64,000 bases of DNA from JAWVFK01 sp033856175 (GTDB taxonomy: Bacteria > Actinomycetota > Thermoleophilia > Solirubrobacterales > 70-9): the NCBI GenBank assembly GCA_033856175.1, contig JAWVFK010000018.1:9567-73566 (forward strand). Direction: 5' to 3'. The first letter of the stretch is position 1. The number at the start of each line of letters is the position of its first letter. A program made the position numbers and the translations under genes. Below the pieces are notes generated by a model. That model ran no database searches and was not told where the DNA came from. It saw only the letters and a program-made list of their open reading frames with translations. Below are positions 12,546 through 22,728 of this stretch, one piece after another.

Positions 12546-12551
12546 TAGGAT
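12546..12551 (+). promoter_or_regulatory. Candidate -10 box for the GYD-domain gene
   Basis: TAGGAT at 12546-12551 lies about 40 nt upstream of the ATG at 12591, which also has a strong GAGGAGGAGA ribosome-binding site. No clear -35 box is visible. Confidence 0.35.
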
Positions 12552-12590
12552 CGCGGCCCCGAGGCAAGAAAGCGAAAGAGGAGGAGAGAC

Positions 12591-12872
12591 ATGCCGACGT
12601 TCGTAATGCTCACGAACCTGACCGCCGACGGCGTCAGGACGCTGAAGAACAACCCCACCCGCGTCTCAGAGGTGAACCGCGAGGTCGAGCAGCTCGGCGC
12701 CAAGGTGCTGCAGCAGTGGGCGACGCTCGGTCAGTACGACTTCATCAGCATCGTCGAGGCCCCCGATGATGCGACGATGGCCAAGGTGTCGGTCGAGCTC
12801 GCCTCGCGGGGCACGATGAGCAGCTGCACGCTGAGCGCGATCCCCGCCGAGGAGCTCGCCAGCGCGCTCTAG
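12591..12872 (+). CDS. GYD-domain protein
   Basis: The 93-residue protein has the compact alpha/beta fold features of the GYD family: FVMLTNLTADGVRTLK at the start, QWATLGQYDFISIVEAPDD in the middle (GQYDF in place of the namesake GxYD) and a final TMSSCTLSAI strand. Members are small cytoplasmic proteins with a ferredoxin-like fold and no settled function. It is followed 19 nt later by purD, so it may be co-transcribed with purine genes. A strong Shine-Dalgarno precedes the start. Confidence 0.85.
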   Translation: MPTFVMLTNLTADGVRTLKNNPTRVSEVNREVEQLGAKVLQQWATLGQYDFISIVEAPDDATMAKVSVELASRGTMSSCTLSAIPAEELASAL

Positions 12873-12891
12873 CGCCGGGATCCGCACGGTC

Positions 12892-14163
<1,272 letters not shown>

Positions 14164-14183
14164 CCCCGAGGAAGGAGGAGCGA

Positions 14184-14681
14184 GTGGACAGAGAGACGAG
14201 CACCGGGACAGCCGCGAGCACGCCGGCGACCACGCCGGCGACGATGCCGGAGGTGGAGAAGGCCTTCGAGGAGATCGAGGTCGACGCGCCGCTGGTCGGG
14301 ATCATCATGGGCTCCAAGAACGACAAGCCGAAGCTGCAGCCGGCGGGGCAGGCGCTCCAGGACTGCGGCATTCGCTACGAGGTGCGGGTGATGAGCGCCC
14401 ACCGCGACCCCGAGCTCGTCCGCGAGTACTGCCACGCGGCGCGAATGCGGGGCCTGAGGGTTTTGATCGCCGGCGCCGGGATGTCGGCGGCACTGCCCGG
14501 TGTCGCCGCAGCGCACACCGATCTGCCGGTGATCGGCGTGCCCGTCTCCGGCAAGAACCTCGGCGGCCTCGACGCGCTGCTGTCGGCCGTGCAGATGCCA
14601 CCCGGCGTCCCCGTCGCCTGCGTCGCGATCGACGGCGCCAAGAACGCCGGCCTGCTGGCCGCCCGGATCATCAACGCCTGA
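14184..14681 (+). CDS. purE: PurE-type N5-CAIR mutase / AIR carboxylase, divergent form
   Basis: The 165-residue protein has about 35 extra N-terminal residues before VGIIMGSKNDKP, the phosphate-binding loop. The catalytic His motif reads SAHRDPE instead of the usual SAHRTP, and the loop normally GGAAHLPG reads GMSAALPG. GVPV and SAVQMPPGVPVACVAI are conserved. Class I PurE needs PurK to supply N5-CAIR; no purK is in the window, so either purK lies elsewhere or this is a CO2-using variant. GTG start with a strong GGAAGGAGGAG site. It ends 1 nt before purB. Confidence 0.9.
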   Translation: MDRETSTGTAASTPATTPATMPEVEKAFEEIEVDAPLVGIIMGSKNDKPKLQPAGQALQDCGIRYEVRVMSAHRDPELVREYCHAARMRGLRVLIAGAGMSAALPGVAAAHTDLPVIGVPVSGKNLGGLDALLSAVQMPPGVPVACVAIDGAKNAGLLAARIINA

Positions 14682-14682
14682 C

Positions 14683-15966
14683 GTGATCGCCCGCTACAGC
14701 CGCGAGCAGATCGCCGGCGTCTGGACCGACCAGGCGCGGATGGAGTCGTGGCTCGAGGTCGAGCTGGCGGCGACCGACGCCCTTGCGGCCGAAGGGATCG
14801 TCCCCGCCGAGGCCGCCGCCGCCTGCCGCGAGCGGGCCAGCTTCAGCGTCGAGGCTGTCCAGGAGCGCGAGCGCACGACGGGCCACGATGTCGCCGCCTT
14901 CGTCGACGTCACCGCCGCCTCGGTCGGCGAGCACGGTCGCTGGCTGCACTACGGGCTGACCTCGTCGGACGTCCTCGACACGGCGCTGGCGCTGCAGCTG
15001 CGTCGCGCCGGCGAGATCCTCGTCGAGGGAGCCAGGGCCTACCGCGACGCCCTCGTCGCCAAGGCGCTCGAGCACCGCGAGACGCTCTGCGTCGGCCGCA
15101 CCCACGGCATCCACGCCGAGCCAACGAGCTTCGGGCTGAAGCTCGCCAGCCTGGCCTTCGAGGCCGATCGCAACGTCGGCCGCCTCGCCAACGCCTTCGA
15201 GCAGCTCGCCGTCGGCAAGCTCTCGGGCGCCGTCGGCAGCTACGCCTCGTTGCCGCCCGCGGTCGAGCGGCGGGTGATGGAGGCGCTCGGGTTGAGCGCC
15301 GAGGATGCCTCGACCCAGGTGATCCCGCGCGATCGCCACGCGGTCCTCGTCGCCCGCCTGGCGATCGCCGGCGGCGGCCTCGAGCGCTTCGCGACCGAGA
15401 TCCGCAACCTGCAGCGGACCGAGGTCCGCGAGGTCGAGGAGCCCTTCGGCGCCGGCCAGAAGGGGTCCTCGGCGATGCCGCACAAGCGCAACCCGATCCT
15501 CAGCGAGCGGATCTGCGGTCAGGCGCGGCTACTGCGCGGCTACTCGCAGGCGGCGCTCGAGAACATCGCCCTCTGGCACGAGCGCGACATCTCCCACTCC
15601 GGCGCCGAGCGCGTGCTGCTGCCGGACTCGACGATCCTCTTCGACTACATGCAGCACATCGCGGTCCGGGTCGCCGAGGGGATGACCGTCCACCCCGAGC
15701 GGATGAAGGCGAACCTCGAGCTGACCCATGGCGCCCTCTTCAGCCAGCGGGCGCTGACGGCGCTCGTCGAGTCGGGGCTGACGCGCGACGACGCCTACCG
15801 CGTCGTCCAGGAGAGCGCCCAGCGCGCCTGGGACAGCGGCACGAGCTTTCGCGAGCTGATCGCCGAGAAGGCGACCGACCTCGACCTCGATGCGATCTTC
15901 GACTACGGCGCCTACCTCGCCAACGCCGGCGAGGTCTTTGAGCGGCTCGAGGCGCTCGGCAGCTAG
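14683..15966 (+). CDS. purB: Adenylosuccinate lyase
   Basis: The 427-residue fumarase-superfamily enzyme releases fumarate from SAICAR and from adenylosuccinate. The HYGLTSSDVLDTALALQLRR segment, GRTHGIHAEP and the signature loop GSSAMPHKRNPI (about residues 262-273) carrying the catalytic Ser are present. The GTG start is directly after the purE stop, implying coupled translation. It ends immediately next to the convergent P450 gene. Confidence 0.96.
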   Translation: MIARYSREQIAGVWTDQARMESWLEVELAATDALAAEGIVPAEAAAACRERASFSVEAVQERERTTGHDVAAFVDVTAASVGEHGRWLHYGLTSSDVLDTALALQLRRAGEILVEGARAYRDALVAKALEHRETLCVGRTHGIHAEPTSFGLKLASLAFEADRNVGRLANAFEQLAVGKLSGAVGSYASLPPAVERRVMEALGLSAEDASTQVIPRDRHAVLVARLAIAGGGLERFATEIRNLQRTEVREVEEPFGAGQKGSSAMPHKRNPILSERICGQARLLRGYSQAALENIALWHERDISHSGAERVLLPDSTILFDYMQHIAVRVAEGMTVHPERMKANLELTHGALFSQRALTALVESGLTRDDAYRVVQESAQRAWDSGTSFRELIAEKATDLDLDAIFDYGAYLANAGEVFERLEALGS

Positions 15967-17310
15967 CTAACCGCCGAGCCGGCGCTCGACCAGCGCCGGC
16001 GTGCGGTGCTTGGGCGAGAAGGTGATGTTGCGGCGAACGACGGGCTCGGGCTCCGAGCGGGTGCCCCGCAGGGCGACGGTGGTCAGGATCGTCCGCAGCA
16101 CGACCTGCATCTCCATCAGCGCGAAGGCGGCGCCGAGGCAGCGGCGCATGCCGCCGCCGAAGGGGATCCAGGAGTAGGTCTCGACATTGCCGTCGAGGAA
16201 GCGCTCGGGGCGGAACTCGTGCGGCTCGTGGTAGACGTCGCCGCGAGTGTGGGCCAGATAGATGGAGGCCATGACGACGGTGCCCTGCTCGAGCGCGAGG
16301 CCGTCGAGTGTCGCCGGGGCCGCCAGCTCGCGGCCGGTGAAGGGGACGACGGGGCGCAGGCGCAGCGACTCCTCGATCACCGCGTCGAGGTACTCGGCGC
16401 CGTTGGTGGCGAGCTCGCCGGTCAGCCTCTCCATGACCGGCGGATGGCGGAAGAGCAGGTCGAAGGTCCAGGCGAGCGCGGTCGCCGTCGTCTCGTGACC
16501 GGCGACCAGCAGCGTCATCAGCTGGTCGCGGAGCTCGTCGTCGCCCATTCCCTCGCCATCCTCGTCGCGGGCCGCGACCAGCAGCGAGAGGATGTCCTCG
16601 CGCTCGCCGAGGTCGGGGTCGCTGCGGCGGGCGGCGACCTCGGCGGCGATCAGGGCGTCGATCCGGTCGACGACGCGCTGGAAGACGCGCCACGGACCGA
16701 GCTTGCCGAGGCGGCGCGTGGTCAGGCCGATCACCTGCGAGCGGCCCGACTCGACCATCGTCAGCAGCTGCGGCAGCAGCTGGCGCAGCTCGGCGAGGCG
16801 CTGCTGGTCGGTGACGCCGAAGACCGCGCGCATGATCACCTCGAGCGTGATCGCCTGCATCCGCGGATGGAGCTCGAGCTGCTCGCCCTCGGACCAGCCG
16901 GCGACCTCGGCCGCGGCGATCTCGGCGATCAACCCCTCGTAGGCCTTCATCCGCTCACCGTGGAACGGCGGCAGCATCAGGCGGCGGCGGCGCAGGTGCT
17001 CCTCGCCCTCCTGGAGCAGGATCGACCGCGGCCCCATCACCGGCTCCAGCAGGACGGTGCGTCCCTTTGGCATCCGGTTGGTCCGATCCTGGCCGAAGAG
17101 CTGCTTGAGCGCGTCGGGATCCGAGATCACCACCATCTTGCCGGCGGCGAGGAAGTGGACGCGAAAGGCCTCGCCGTAGCGCTCGCGGCAGCGCTCGAGG
17201 AACTCGATCGGGCCGGCGAGCCACTGCGCCGTCTGGACGACGGCCGGAGCGGAGGGGCCGGGAATCGGTGCGCGGACCGGGATCGGCCCGGTTGCGGTCG
17301 CGGTCTCCAT
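15967..17310 (-). CDS. Cytochrome P450 monooxygenase
   Basis: The 447-residue protein has the I-helix oxygen-activation motif AGHETTATALAW (about residue 267), the ExxR motif ESLRLRP (about 313), and the haem-binding loop FGGGMRRCLGAAFA with the Cys ligand near residue 392. The general form resembles bacterial fatty-acid or sterol-type P450s. Substrate and electron partners are not apparent. A TAGAGT hexamer lies 6 nt upstream of the ATG (17317-17322 on the opposite strand), suggesting a leaderless message. It stands alone on the minus strand between two purine blocks. Confidence 0.93.
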   Translation of the reverse strand: METATATGPIPVRAPIPGPSAPAVVQTAQWLAGPIEFLERCRERYGEAFRVHFLAAGKMVVISDPDALKQLFGQDRTNRMPKGRTVLLEPVMGPRSILLQEGEEHLRRRRLMLPPFHGERMKAYEGLIAEIAAAEVAGWSEGEQLELHPRMQAITLEVIMRAVFGVTDQQRLAELRQLLPQLLTMVESGRSQVIGLTTRRLGKLGPWRVFQRVVDRIDALIAAEVAARRSDPDLGEREDILSLLVAARDEDGEGMGDDELRDQLMTLLVAGHETTATALAWTFDLLFRHPPVMERLTGELATNGAEYLDAVIEESLRLRPVVPFTGRELAAPATLDGLALEQGTVVMASIYLAHTRGDVYHEPHEFRPERFLDGNVETYSWIPFGGGMRRCLGAAFALMEMQVVLRTILTTVALRGTRSEPEPVVRRNITFSPKHRTPALVERRLGG

Positions 17311-17316
17311 TTGCCG

Positions 17317-17322
17317 ACTCTA
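17317..17322 (-). promoter_or_regulatory. Candidate -10 box of a leaderless P450 transcript
   Basis: Read on the minus strand, TAGAGT is followed by 6 nt and then the ATG at 17310, placing the start of transcription at or next to the A of ATG. No ribosome-binding site is seen. Confidence 0.4.
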
Positions 17323-17352
17323 GCCCTCCGCCGGCCGCGCCGCGCGCGTTGT

Positions 17353-17358
17353 TAGCAT
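17353..17358 (+). promoter_or_regulatory. Candidate -10 box of a leaderless purC transcript
   Basis: TAGCAT is followed by 6 nt and the GTG start of purC at 17365. No Shine-Dalgarno is present. This box and that of the divergent P450 lie about 30 nt apart. Confidence 0.4.
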
Positions 17359-17364
17359 CGGCCC

Positions 17365-18225
17365 GTGGCCGCCACCCTCGCAGAGCTGGAGCTAGTCGCC
17401 TCGGGCAAGGTGCGCGAGATGTACGAGGCCGGCGACGAGCTGGTGATGGTCGCCTCCGATCGGATCTCGGCCTACGACGTCGTCATGCCCAACCCGATCC
17501 CCGACAAGGGGCGGGTGCTGACCCAGATGTCGATCTTCTGGTTCGAGACGACCGGCGAGATCGTGCCCAACCACTTCCTCGACGAGGACGTGCCGGCCGA
17601 GGCCGCCGGGCGTGGCCTCCGCGTGCGCAAGCTCGAGATGCATCCGGTGGAGTGCGTCGTCCGCGGCTATCTGTCGGGCTCGGGCTGGAAGGAGTACCGC
17701 CAGTCGGGCTCGGTCTGCGGCATCGCCCTGCCCGAGGGCCTGCGTGAGTCGGACAGGCTGCCGGAGCCGATCTTCACGCCGGCGACCAAGGCCGAGGTCG
17801 GCGAGCACGACGAAAACATCGACTTCGACCGCGCCGCCGAGATCGTCGGTGACCGCGGCCTAATGGAGGAGCTGCGACGGGTCTCGGTCGCCCTCTATTC
17901 GCACGCCGCCGAGCACGCGGCCGAGCGCGGCATCATCCTGGCCGACACGAAGTTCGAGTTCGGCCGCGACGGTGAGCAGGCGATCGTCCTCGGCGACGAG
18001 GTCCTGACCCCAGACTCCTCGCGCTTCTGGCCCGCCGACGACTACGAGCCGGGGCGCTCGCAGCAGAGCTTCGACAAGCAGTACGTCCGCGACTGGCTCG
18101 ACGAGACCGGCTGGGACCACAGCCCGCCGGCCCCCGAGCTTCCCGCCGACGTCGTCGCCAATACGCGCGCCAAGTACGTCGAGGCATACGAGCGGATCAC
18201 GGGGCGGAAGCTGCCCGCTTCGTGA
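17365..18225 (+). CDS. purC: SAICAR synthetase
   Basis: The 286-residue enzyme adds aspartate to CAIR. The motif SGKVREMYEAGDELVMVASD, RISAYDVVMPNPIPDKG, the VECVVRGYLSGSGWKEY block, and ILADTKFEFG are diagnostic. It begins the second purine block purC-purS-purQ-purL, and its stop overlaps the purS start by 4 nt. The GTG start is preferred because SGKVREMY lies only about 12 residues in, as usual. Confidence 0.96.
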   Translation: MAATLAELELVASGKVREMYEAGDELVMVASDRISAYDVVMPNPIPDKGRVLTQMSIFWFETTGEIVPNHFLDEDVPAEAAGRGLRVRKLEMHPVECVVRGYLSGSGWKEYRQSGSVCGIALPEGLRESDRLPEPIFTPATKAEVGEHDENIDFDRAAEIVGDRGLMEELRRVSVALYSHAAEHAAERGIILADTKFEFGRDGEQAIVLGDEVLTPDSSRFWPADDYEPGRSQQSFDKQYVRDWLDETGWDHSPPAPELPADVVANTRAKYVEAYERITGRKLPAS

Positions 18226-18464
18226 AGGCTCGCGTGCTGATTCGCCCCAAGGAGGGGATCCTCGACCCCCAGGGCAAGGCGGTCGAGCGGGCGCTGCCGG
18301 CGCTGGGCTTCGACGACGTCTCATCGGTGCGGATCGGCCGCCTGGTCGAGCTCGAGGCCGACAGCCTCGAGCGGCTGCCCGAGCTCTGCGAGAAGCTGCT
18401 CGCCAACCCGCTGATCGAGGACTTCGAGATCCAGCCGGTGCAAGCGCCGTCGCCGGACGCGTAG
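18222..18464 (+). CDS. purS: PurS, small subunit of FGAM synthetase
   Basis: The 80-residue protein (KARVLIRPKEGILDPQGKAV, then FDDVSSVRIGRLVELE) is the PurS subunit that bridges PurL and PurQ in the three-part formylglycinamidine ribonucleotide synthetase of Gram-positive bacteria. GTG start overlapping the purC stop. purQ follows 16 nt downstream. Confidence 0.95.
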   Translation: MKARVLIRPKEGILDPQGKAVERALPALGFDDVSSVRIGRLVELEADSLERLPELCEKLLANPLIEDFEIQPVQAPSPDA

Positions 18465-18480
18465 CGGAGGACGCGGTGCA

Positions 18481-19149
18481 TTGACGACGTGGGGAGTGAT
18501 CCAATTCCCGGGGAGCTGCGACGAGCGCGACGCCGTGCTCGCCTGCTCGCGCGCCGGTGAGGCACGGCTGCTCTGGCACGCTGAGCGCGACCTCGCCGGC
18601 GTCGACGCGATCGTCGTCCCCGGCGGCTTCTCCTACGGCGACTACCTGCGCGCCGGCGCGATCGCCCGCTTCTCCGAGGTCATGGAGGCCGTCGCCGAGT
18701 TCGCCGCCGCCGGCGGGCCGGTGCTAGGGATCTGCAACGGCTTCCAGGTCCTCTGCGAGGCGGGGCTGCTGCCGGGGGCGCTGCTGACCAACGAGCGGCT
18801 GCGCTTCGTCTGCCGCCAGGTCGAGGTCGAGGTCGTCAACGCCGAGACCCCGTTCACGCGGGAATGCGAGCCCGGCGAGCGGCTCTCGATCCCGGTCAAG
18901 CACCAGGTCGGCCGCTACTTCGCGCCGCCCGAGGAGTTGGAGCGGCTCGAGCGCGAGGGCCGCGTCGTCTTTCGCTACGCACCGGGGCAGAACCCGAACG
19001 GCAGCCTCGGCGACATCGCCGGCGTGGCCAACGACGCCGGCAACGTCGTCGGCCTGATGCCCCACCCCGAGCACGCGGTCGATCCGCTGACCGGCTCCGC
19101 CGACGGGCTCAAGCTCTTCGCCTCGGCGGCGAAGCTGGCCGTGGCATGA
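18481..19149 (+). CDS. purQ: PurQ, glutaminase subunit of FGAM synthetase
   Basis: The 222-residue class I glutamine amidotransferase supplies ammonia to PurL. The nucleophile Cys is in GICNGFQVLCEAGLLPG (near residue 84) and the His/Glu pair in MPHPEHAVDP (about 195-197). VVPGGFSYGDYLRAG gives the oxyanion region. It starts with TTG at 18481, needed to include the WGVIQFPGSCDE beginning typical of the family. The stop overlaps the purL ATG by 4 nt. Confidence 0.95.
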   Translation: MTTWGVIQFPGSCDERDAVLACSRAGEARLLWHAERDLAGVDAIVVPGGFSYGDYLRAGAIARFSEVMEAVAEFAAAGGPVLGICNGFQVLCEAGLLPGALLTNERLRFVCRQVEVEVVNAETPFTRECEPGERLSIPVKHQVGRYFAPPEELERLEREGRVVFRYAPGQNPNGSLGDIAGVANDAGNVVGLMPHPEHAVDPLTGSADGLKLFASAAKLAVA

Positions 19150-21335
19150 GCGTGGCCGAGGCGCCGCATCGCGCGCTTGGCCTGACCGACCCCGAGTACG
19201 ACTGGATCTGCGAGCTGCTCGATCGCGAGCCCAACGGCGTCGAGCTGGCGATGTTCTCGCTGATGTGGTCCGAGCACTGCGCCTACAAGCACTCGCGCAA
19301 GCTGCTGCGGCTGCTGCCGACCGAGGGCCCGCGGGTCGTCCTCGGCCCCGGAGAGAACGCCGGCGCCGTCTCCGTCGGCGAGGACCACGTCGTCGCCTTC
19401 AAGGTCGAGTCGCACAACCACCCGAGCGCGGTCGAGCCCTTCCAGGGCGCGGCGACCGGGGTCGGCGGCATCCTCCGCGACGTCTTCGCCCTCGGCGCCC
19501 GGCCGATCGCGATCCTCGACTCGCTGCGCTTCGGCGAACTCGACACGGGGCGCTCGCGCTATCTCTTCGAGGGCGTCGTCGCCGGCGTCGGCCATTACGG
19601 CAACTCGATCGGCGTGCCGACGGTCGGCGGCGAGGTCTACTTCGAGGGCCCCTACGAGCACAACTGCCTCGTCAACGCGATGTGCGTCGGGCTCGCCCGC
19701 CGCGACCGGATCATCCGCTCGGCGGCGAGCGGAGTCGGCAACGCGCTGGTCTTGATGGGAGCGTCGACCGGGCGCGACGGCATCGGCGGCGCCTCGGTGC
19801 TGGCCTCAGCCGAGCTCGAGGCGGGCGAGACTGAGAAGCGGCCGACGGTTCAGATCGGCGACCCGTTCGAGGAGGAGAAGCTGATGGAGTGCTGCCTCGA
19901 GCTGCTCGACCGCGAGCTGCTGGTGGCGCTCCAGGACCTCGGCGCCGCCGGGCTGACGTCGTCGGCCGCGGAGATGGCCTCGAAGGGCGGCGTCGGACTC
20001 GACATCGACGTCGGGCTGGTGCCGCTGCGCGAGGCCGACATGGAGCCGTTCGAGGTGATGGTCTCGGAGTCCCAGGAGCGGATGCTGGCCGTCGTCGACC
20101 CCGCCAGGGTCGACGAGGTACTCGCGGTCTGCGCCCGCTGGCAGACCGGTGCGGCGGTGATCGGCGAGGTCACCGAGGGCGGCTCGCTGCGCGTGCTCGC
20201 CGGCGGCGAGGAGGTCGGCGACCTCCCGATTGCCGCGCTGGTCGACGACTGCCCGCTCTATGACCTCCAGCCGGCCGAGCCCGAGGGCTGGATCTACGGC
20301 AACAGGCGCACGCTCGACGACGGGTCGCCCGAGCAGACGCTGCTGGCGCTGCTCGCCTCGCCGACGATCGCCTCCAAGCGCTGGGCCTTAGAGCAATACG
20401 ACTCGATCGTCGGCTCGCGGACCGTCGACCGGGGGGAGTCGGCGGACGCCGCCGTGCTGATGCTGCCGGAGGCCGATTCGTCGATCGCCGTGGCGATCGA
20501 CGGCAACGGCCGCCGCGTCGCCTGCGACCCCTATGTCGGGGCGGTCGAAGCAGTCCTCGAATGCGCCGCCAACCTCGCCTGCGCCGGCGCCGAGCCGCTG
20601 GGGCTGACCAACTGCCTCAACTTCGGCAATCCGGAGAAGCCGCATGTCGCCTGGCAGCTGCAGCGCTCGGTCGAGGGGCTCGCCGCCGCCTGCGAGGCGC
20701 TGTCGATCCCGGTGGTCGGTGGCAACGTCTCGCTCTACAACGAGACGCCGGCCGGCCCGATCTATCCGACGCCCGTCATCGGCATGGTCGGGGAGCTGGC
20801 CGATCCGGCGGCGGTGGCGGGCATTTGCCTGCGCGACGGCGACGCGATCGCCGTCCTCGGCCCCTTCTCGCCCTCGCTGGCGGGCTCCGAGCTGGCGAAG
20901 CAGCGTGGTGAGCTGGGACCTGGTCTGGCCGCGGTCGACATCGCCGCCGCAGAGGCGGCGATCGCCACGGTGCGCCGGCTCGTCCGCGACGGCGCCGTCG
21001 GCGCGGCACACGACATCAGCGACGGCGGCCTCGCCTGCGCGCTCGCCGAGATGGCGATCGCCGGCGGCGTCGGCGCTCGCGTGGACCTGGCGGCGCTGGT
21101 TGCCCGGGCACAGGACGCCGAGGCAGCCCTGTTCGGCGAGGGGGTCGCCGGCTTCGTCGTCACCGGCAATCGGCAGATGCTCGAAGGCATCGCCGGCACC
21201 GACCTGGTCATCGTCGGCGAGGCCGGCGGCGGCACGCTCGAGCTATCCGCCGGCGATCTCTCGCTCAGCATCCCGCTCGCCGAGGTCGAAGACGCCTGGC
21301 GCTCGCTGGCCGAGCGGGTCGACTCGGCCAGCTAG
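19146..21335 (+). CDS. purL: PurL, synthase subunit of FGAM synthetase (small type)
   Basis: The 729-residue protein carries the ATP-dependent amidation domain: MFSLMWSEHCAYKHSRKLL (about residues 34-52), VVAFKVESHNHPSAVEPFQG, GGEVYFEGPYEHN, and the C-terminal AIRS-like half with DISDGGLACALAEMAIAGG. Length matches the PurS/PurQ-dependent class. I chose ATG 19146, which overlaps the purQ stop (ATGA); a longer in-frame reading into purQ has no conserved content. Its TAG stop shares the 4-nt CTAG with the stop of the convergent beta-helix gene. Confidence 0.96.
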   Translation: MSVAEAPHRALGLTDPEYDWICELLDREPNGVELAMFSLMWSEHCAYKHSRKLLRLLPTEGPRVVLGPGENAGAVSVGEDHVVAFKVESHNHPSAVEPFQGAATGVGGILRDVFALGARPIAILDSLRFGELDTGRSRYLFEGVVAGVGHYGNSIGVPTVGGEVYFEGPYEHNCLVNAMCVGLARRDRIIRSAASGVGNALVLMGASTGRDGIGGASVLASAELEAGETEKRPTVQIGDPFEEEKLMECCLELLDRELLVALQDLGAAGLTSSAAEMASKGGVGLDIDVGLVPLREADMEPFEVMVSESQERMLAVVDPARVDEVLAVCARWQTGAAVIGEVTEGGSLRVLAGGEEVGDLPIAALVDDCPLYDLQPAEPEGWIYGNRRTLDDGSPEQTLLALLASPTIASKRWALEQYDSIVGSRTVDRGESADAAVLMLPEADSSIAVAIDGNGRRVACDPYVGAVEAVLECAANLACAGAEPLGLTNCLNFGNPEKPHVAWQLQRSVEGLAAACEALSIPVVGGNVSLYNETPAGPIYPTPVIGMVGELADPAAVAGICLRDGDAIAVLGPFSPSLAGSELAKQRGELGPGLAAVDIAAAEAAIATVRRLVRDGAVGAAHDISDGGLACALAEMAIAGGVGARVDLAALVARAQDAEAALFGEGVAGFVVTGNRQMLEGIAGTDLVIVGEAGGGTLELSAGDLSLSIPLAEVEDAWRSLAERVDSAS

Positions 21336-22684
21336 CGGCGTTCGAAGGCGCCGATGTCGGGATCGGCGTCGCGCATGACGCCACGCTGGTCGCGCTTCTC
21401 CGACGTCGCCTTGCCGGCGTGGCCGATCGCCGGGCTGTGGCGGAGCAGGGCGACCGTCTTCGTGGCGCCGCCGTTGCTCTTGAGGCCGCCAAGCCGCGGA
21501 TTGGCGCGAACGAGGTCCGTCGCTGCCGCGAACCCGGAGCAGCCGGGGTCGCTGGTGCTGCGCAGGTTGTGACCGCCGGAGTCGAAGCTGCCGTTGCAAT
21601 TCGGATCGGCGCCGCCGGCACCGACGGTGTTGAGCGCGATCAGCGAGTTCTCGACCTGAGTGGCGCTGGGGACAGGTGGCCCGAACGGTGGGATCCTCGT
21701 CATTCCCCCGCCGACGCCGCCGCCGATCCCGTCTGCATTGGCCTGATTGCGGACGATGGTCACATCGTTGAGCTTCGTGAAGTTGCCGCCGAAGGCGCTC
21801 TCGTCATTGACGATGCCGCCGCCGCTGCCGTTGGCGCGGTTGCCGCTGAGCGTGCTGTTGCGGACCGTCAGCTGGCCGACGTCGTTGTAGAAGGCACCGC
21901 CGCTGCCAGCGGCGGTGTTGCCGTTGACGGTCGAGCGAGTCACGAGCAGCGAGGACCCGGCCCCGCCGATGAGCGCCGCGCCGCCGCCGAAGGGCCCGGC
22001 AGTGCTGTGGTTGCCCTTGACCGTCGAACGGTCGACCTTCATCGGCGCGTTGGTCCAGAGCCCGCCACCGTCGGAGCCACTCGTGTTGTGCTCGACCCGA
22101 CTGGAGACGATCGTGACCTGGCTGCCGTTGGCGAGCACTCCGCCGCCACCGGCGACGGCCTGGTTGTGGGCGAGGATGCAATCGCGAATGTCGACTCCGG
22201 CGCCGCCGCCATCGGTCTCGACCCCGCCGCCGCCGAAGCCACCGCCGACGTTGCCGCCGCGGATGACAAGCCCGTTGAGGCTGAGCTTGCCGGCAAAGAA
22301 CTGGGCGTGGAAGACGCGATCGAGTCCGTTCGCGTCGATGACGGGGCGGTGCGCTCCCGTGTGGACGATCTTCAGCGCACCCGTCGTGTCGAGGTCGCCG
22401 GTCATCGCGGCGTCCTCGCCAGCCCCGGCCTGGGCGAATTTGTAGACCCTGCCGCCCTCGAGGACGATCTTGTCGCCGCCGGAATGCGCGTTGGCCGCCC
22501 GGACGGCTTCTCGCAAGGTGCAGTCGTGGCGCTGGCTGCAGCTCGCCGGGACGTGGTCGCTGCGGCTGTTGACGACGTAGGTCTTGGCGGTTGCCGGAGC
22601 CGCGAAGGCAAGGCAGAGGGCCACCCCGGCCGACGCTGCGGCGATCCTGCGTCCGAGCTCGATCGCATCTCCCATGGCACCCAT
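21332..22684 (-). CDS. Secreted right-handed beta-helix (choice-of-anchor Q type) protein
   Basis: The roughly 450-residue protein has a signal peptide (LGRRIAAASAGVALCLAFAAPATAKT) followed by TYVVNSRSDHV and CTLREAVRAANAHSGGDKIVL, the start typical of CSLREAI-type surface proteins. The body is built of repeated short strands with NGS/NxTSG/GGG turns, as in parallel beta-helices, ending with DADPDIGAFER. It is probably exported and may bind or degrade polysaccharide, but no catalytic residues can be assigned. ATG 22684 or 22675 are possible starts; an upstream extension to 22837 would overlap purF and lacks conserved content. Confidence 0.8.
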   Translation of the reverse strand: MGAMGDAIELGRRIAAASAGVALCLAFAAPATAKTYVVNSRSDHVPASCSQRHDCTLREAVRAANAHSGGDKIVLEGGRVYKFAQAGAGEDAAMTGDLDTTGALKIVHTGAHRPVIDANGLDRVFHAQFFAGKLSLNGLVIRGGNVGGGFGGGGVETDGGGAGVDIRDCILAHNQAVAGGGGVLANGSQVTIVSSRVEHNTSGSDGGGLWTNAPMKVDRSTVKGNHSTAGPFGGGAALIGGAGSSLLVTRSTVNGNTAAGSGGAFYNDVGQLTVRNSTLSGNRANGSGGGIVNDESAFGGNFTKLNDVTIVRNQANADGIGGGVGGGMTRIPPFGPPVPSATQVENSLIALNTVGAGGADPNCNGSFDSGGHNLRSTSDPGCSGFAAATDLVRANPRLGGLKSNGGATKTVALLRHSPAIGHAGKATSEKRDQRGVMRDADPDIGAFERR

Positions 22685-22728
22685 GACCCTACAGTCGCCG
22701 GCCGGAGCGGTCAACGACGGCCAACGGG

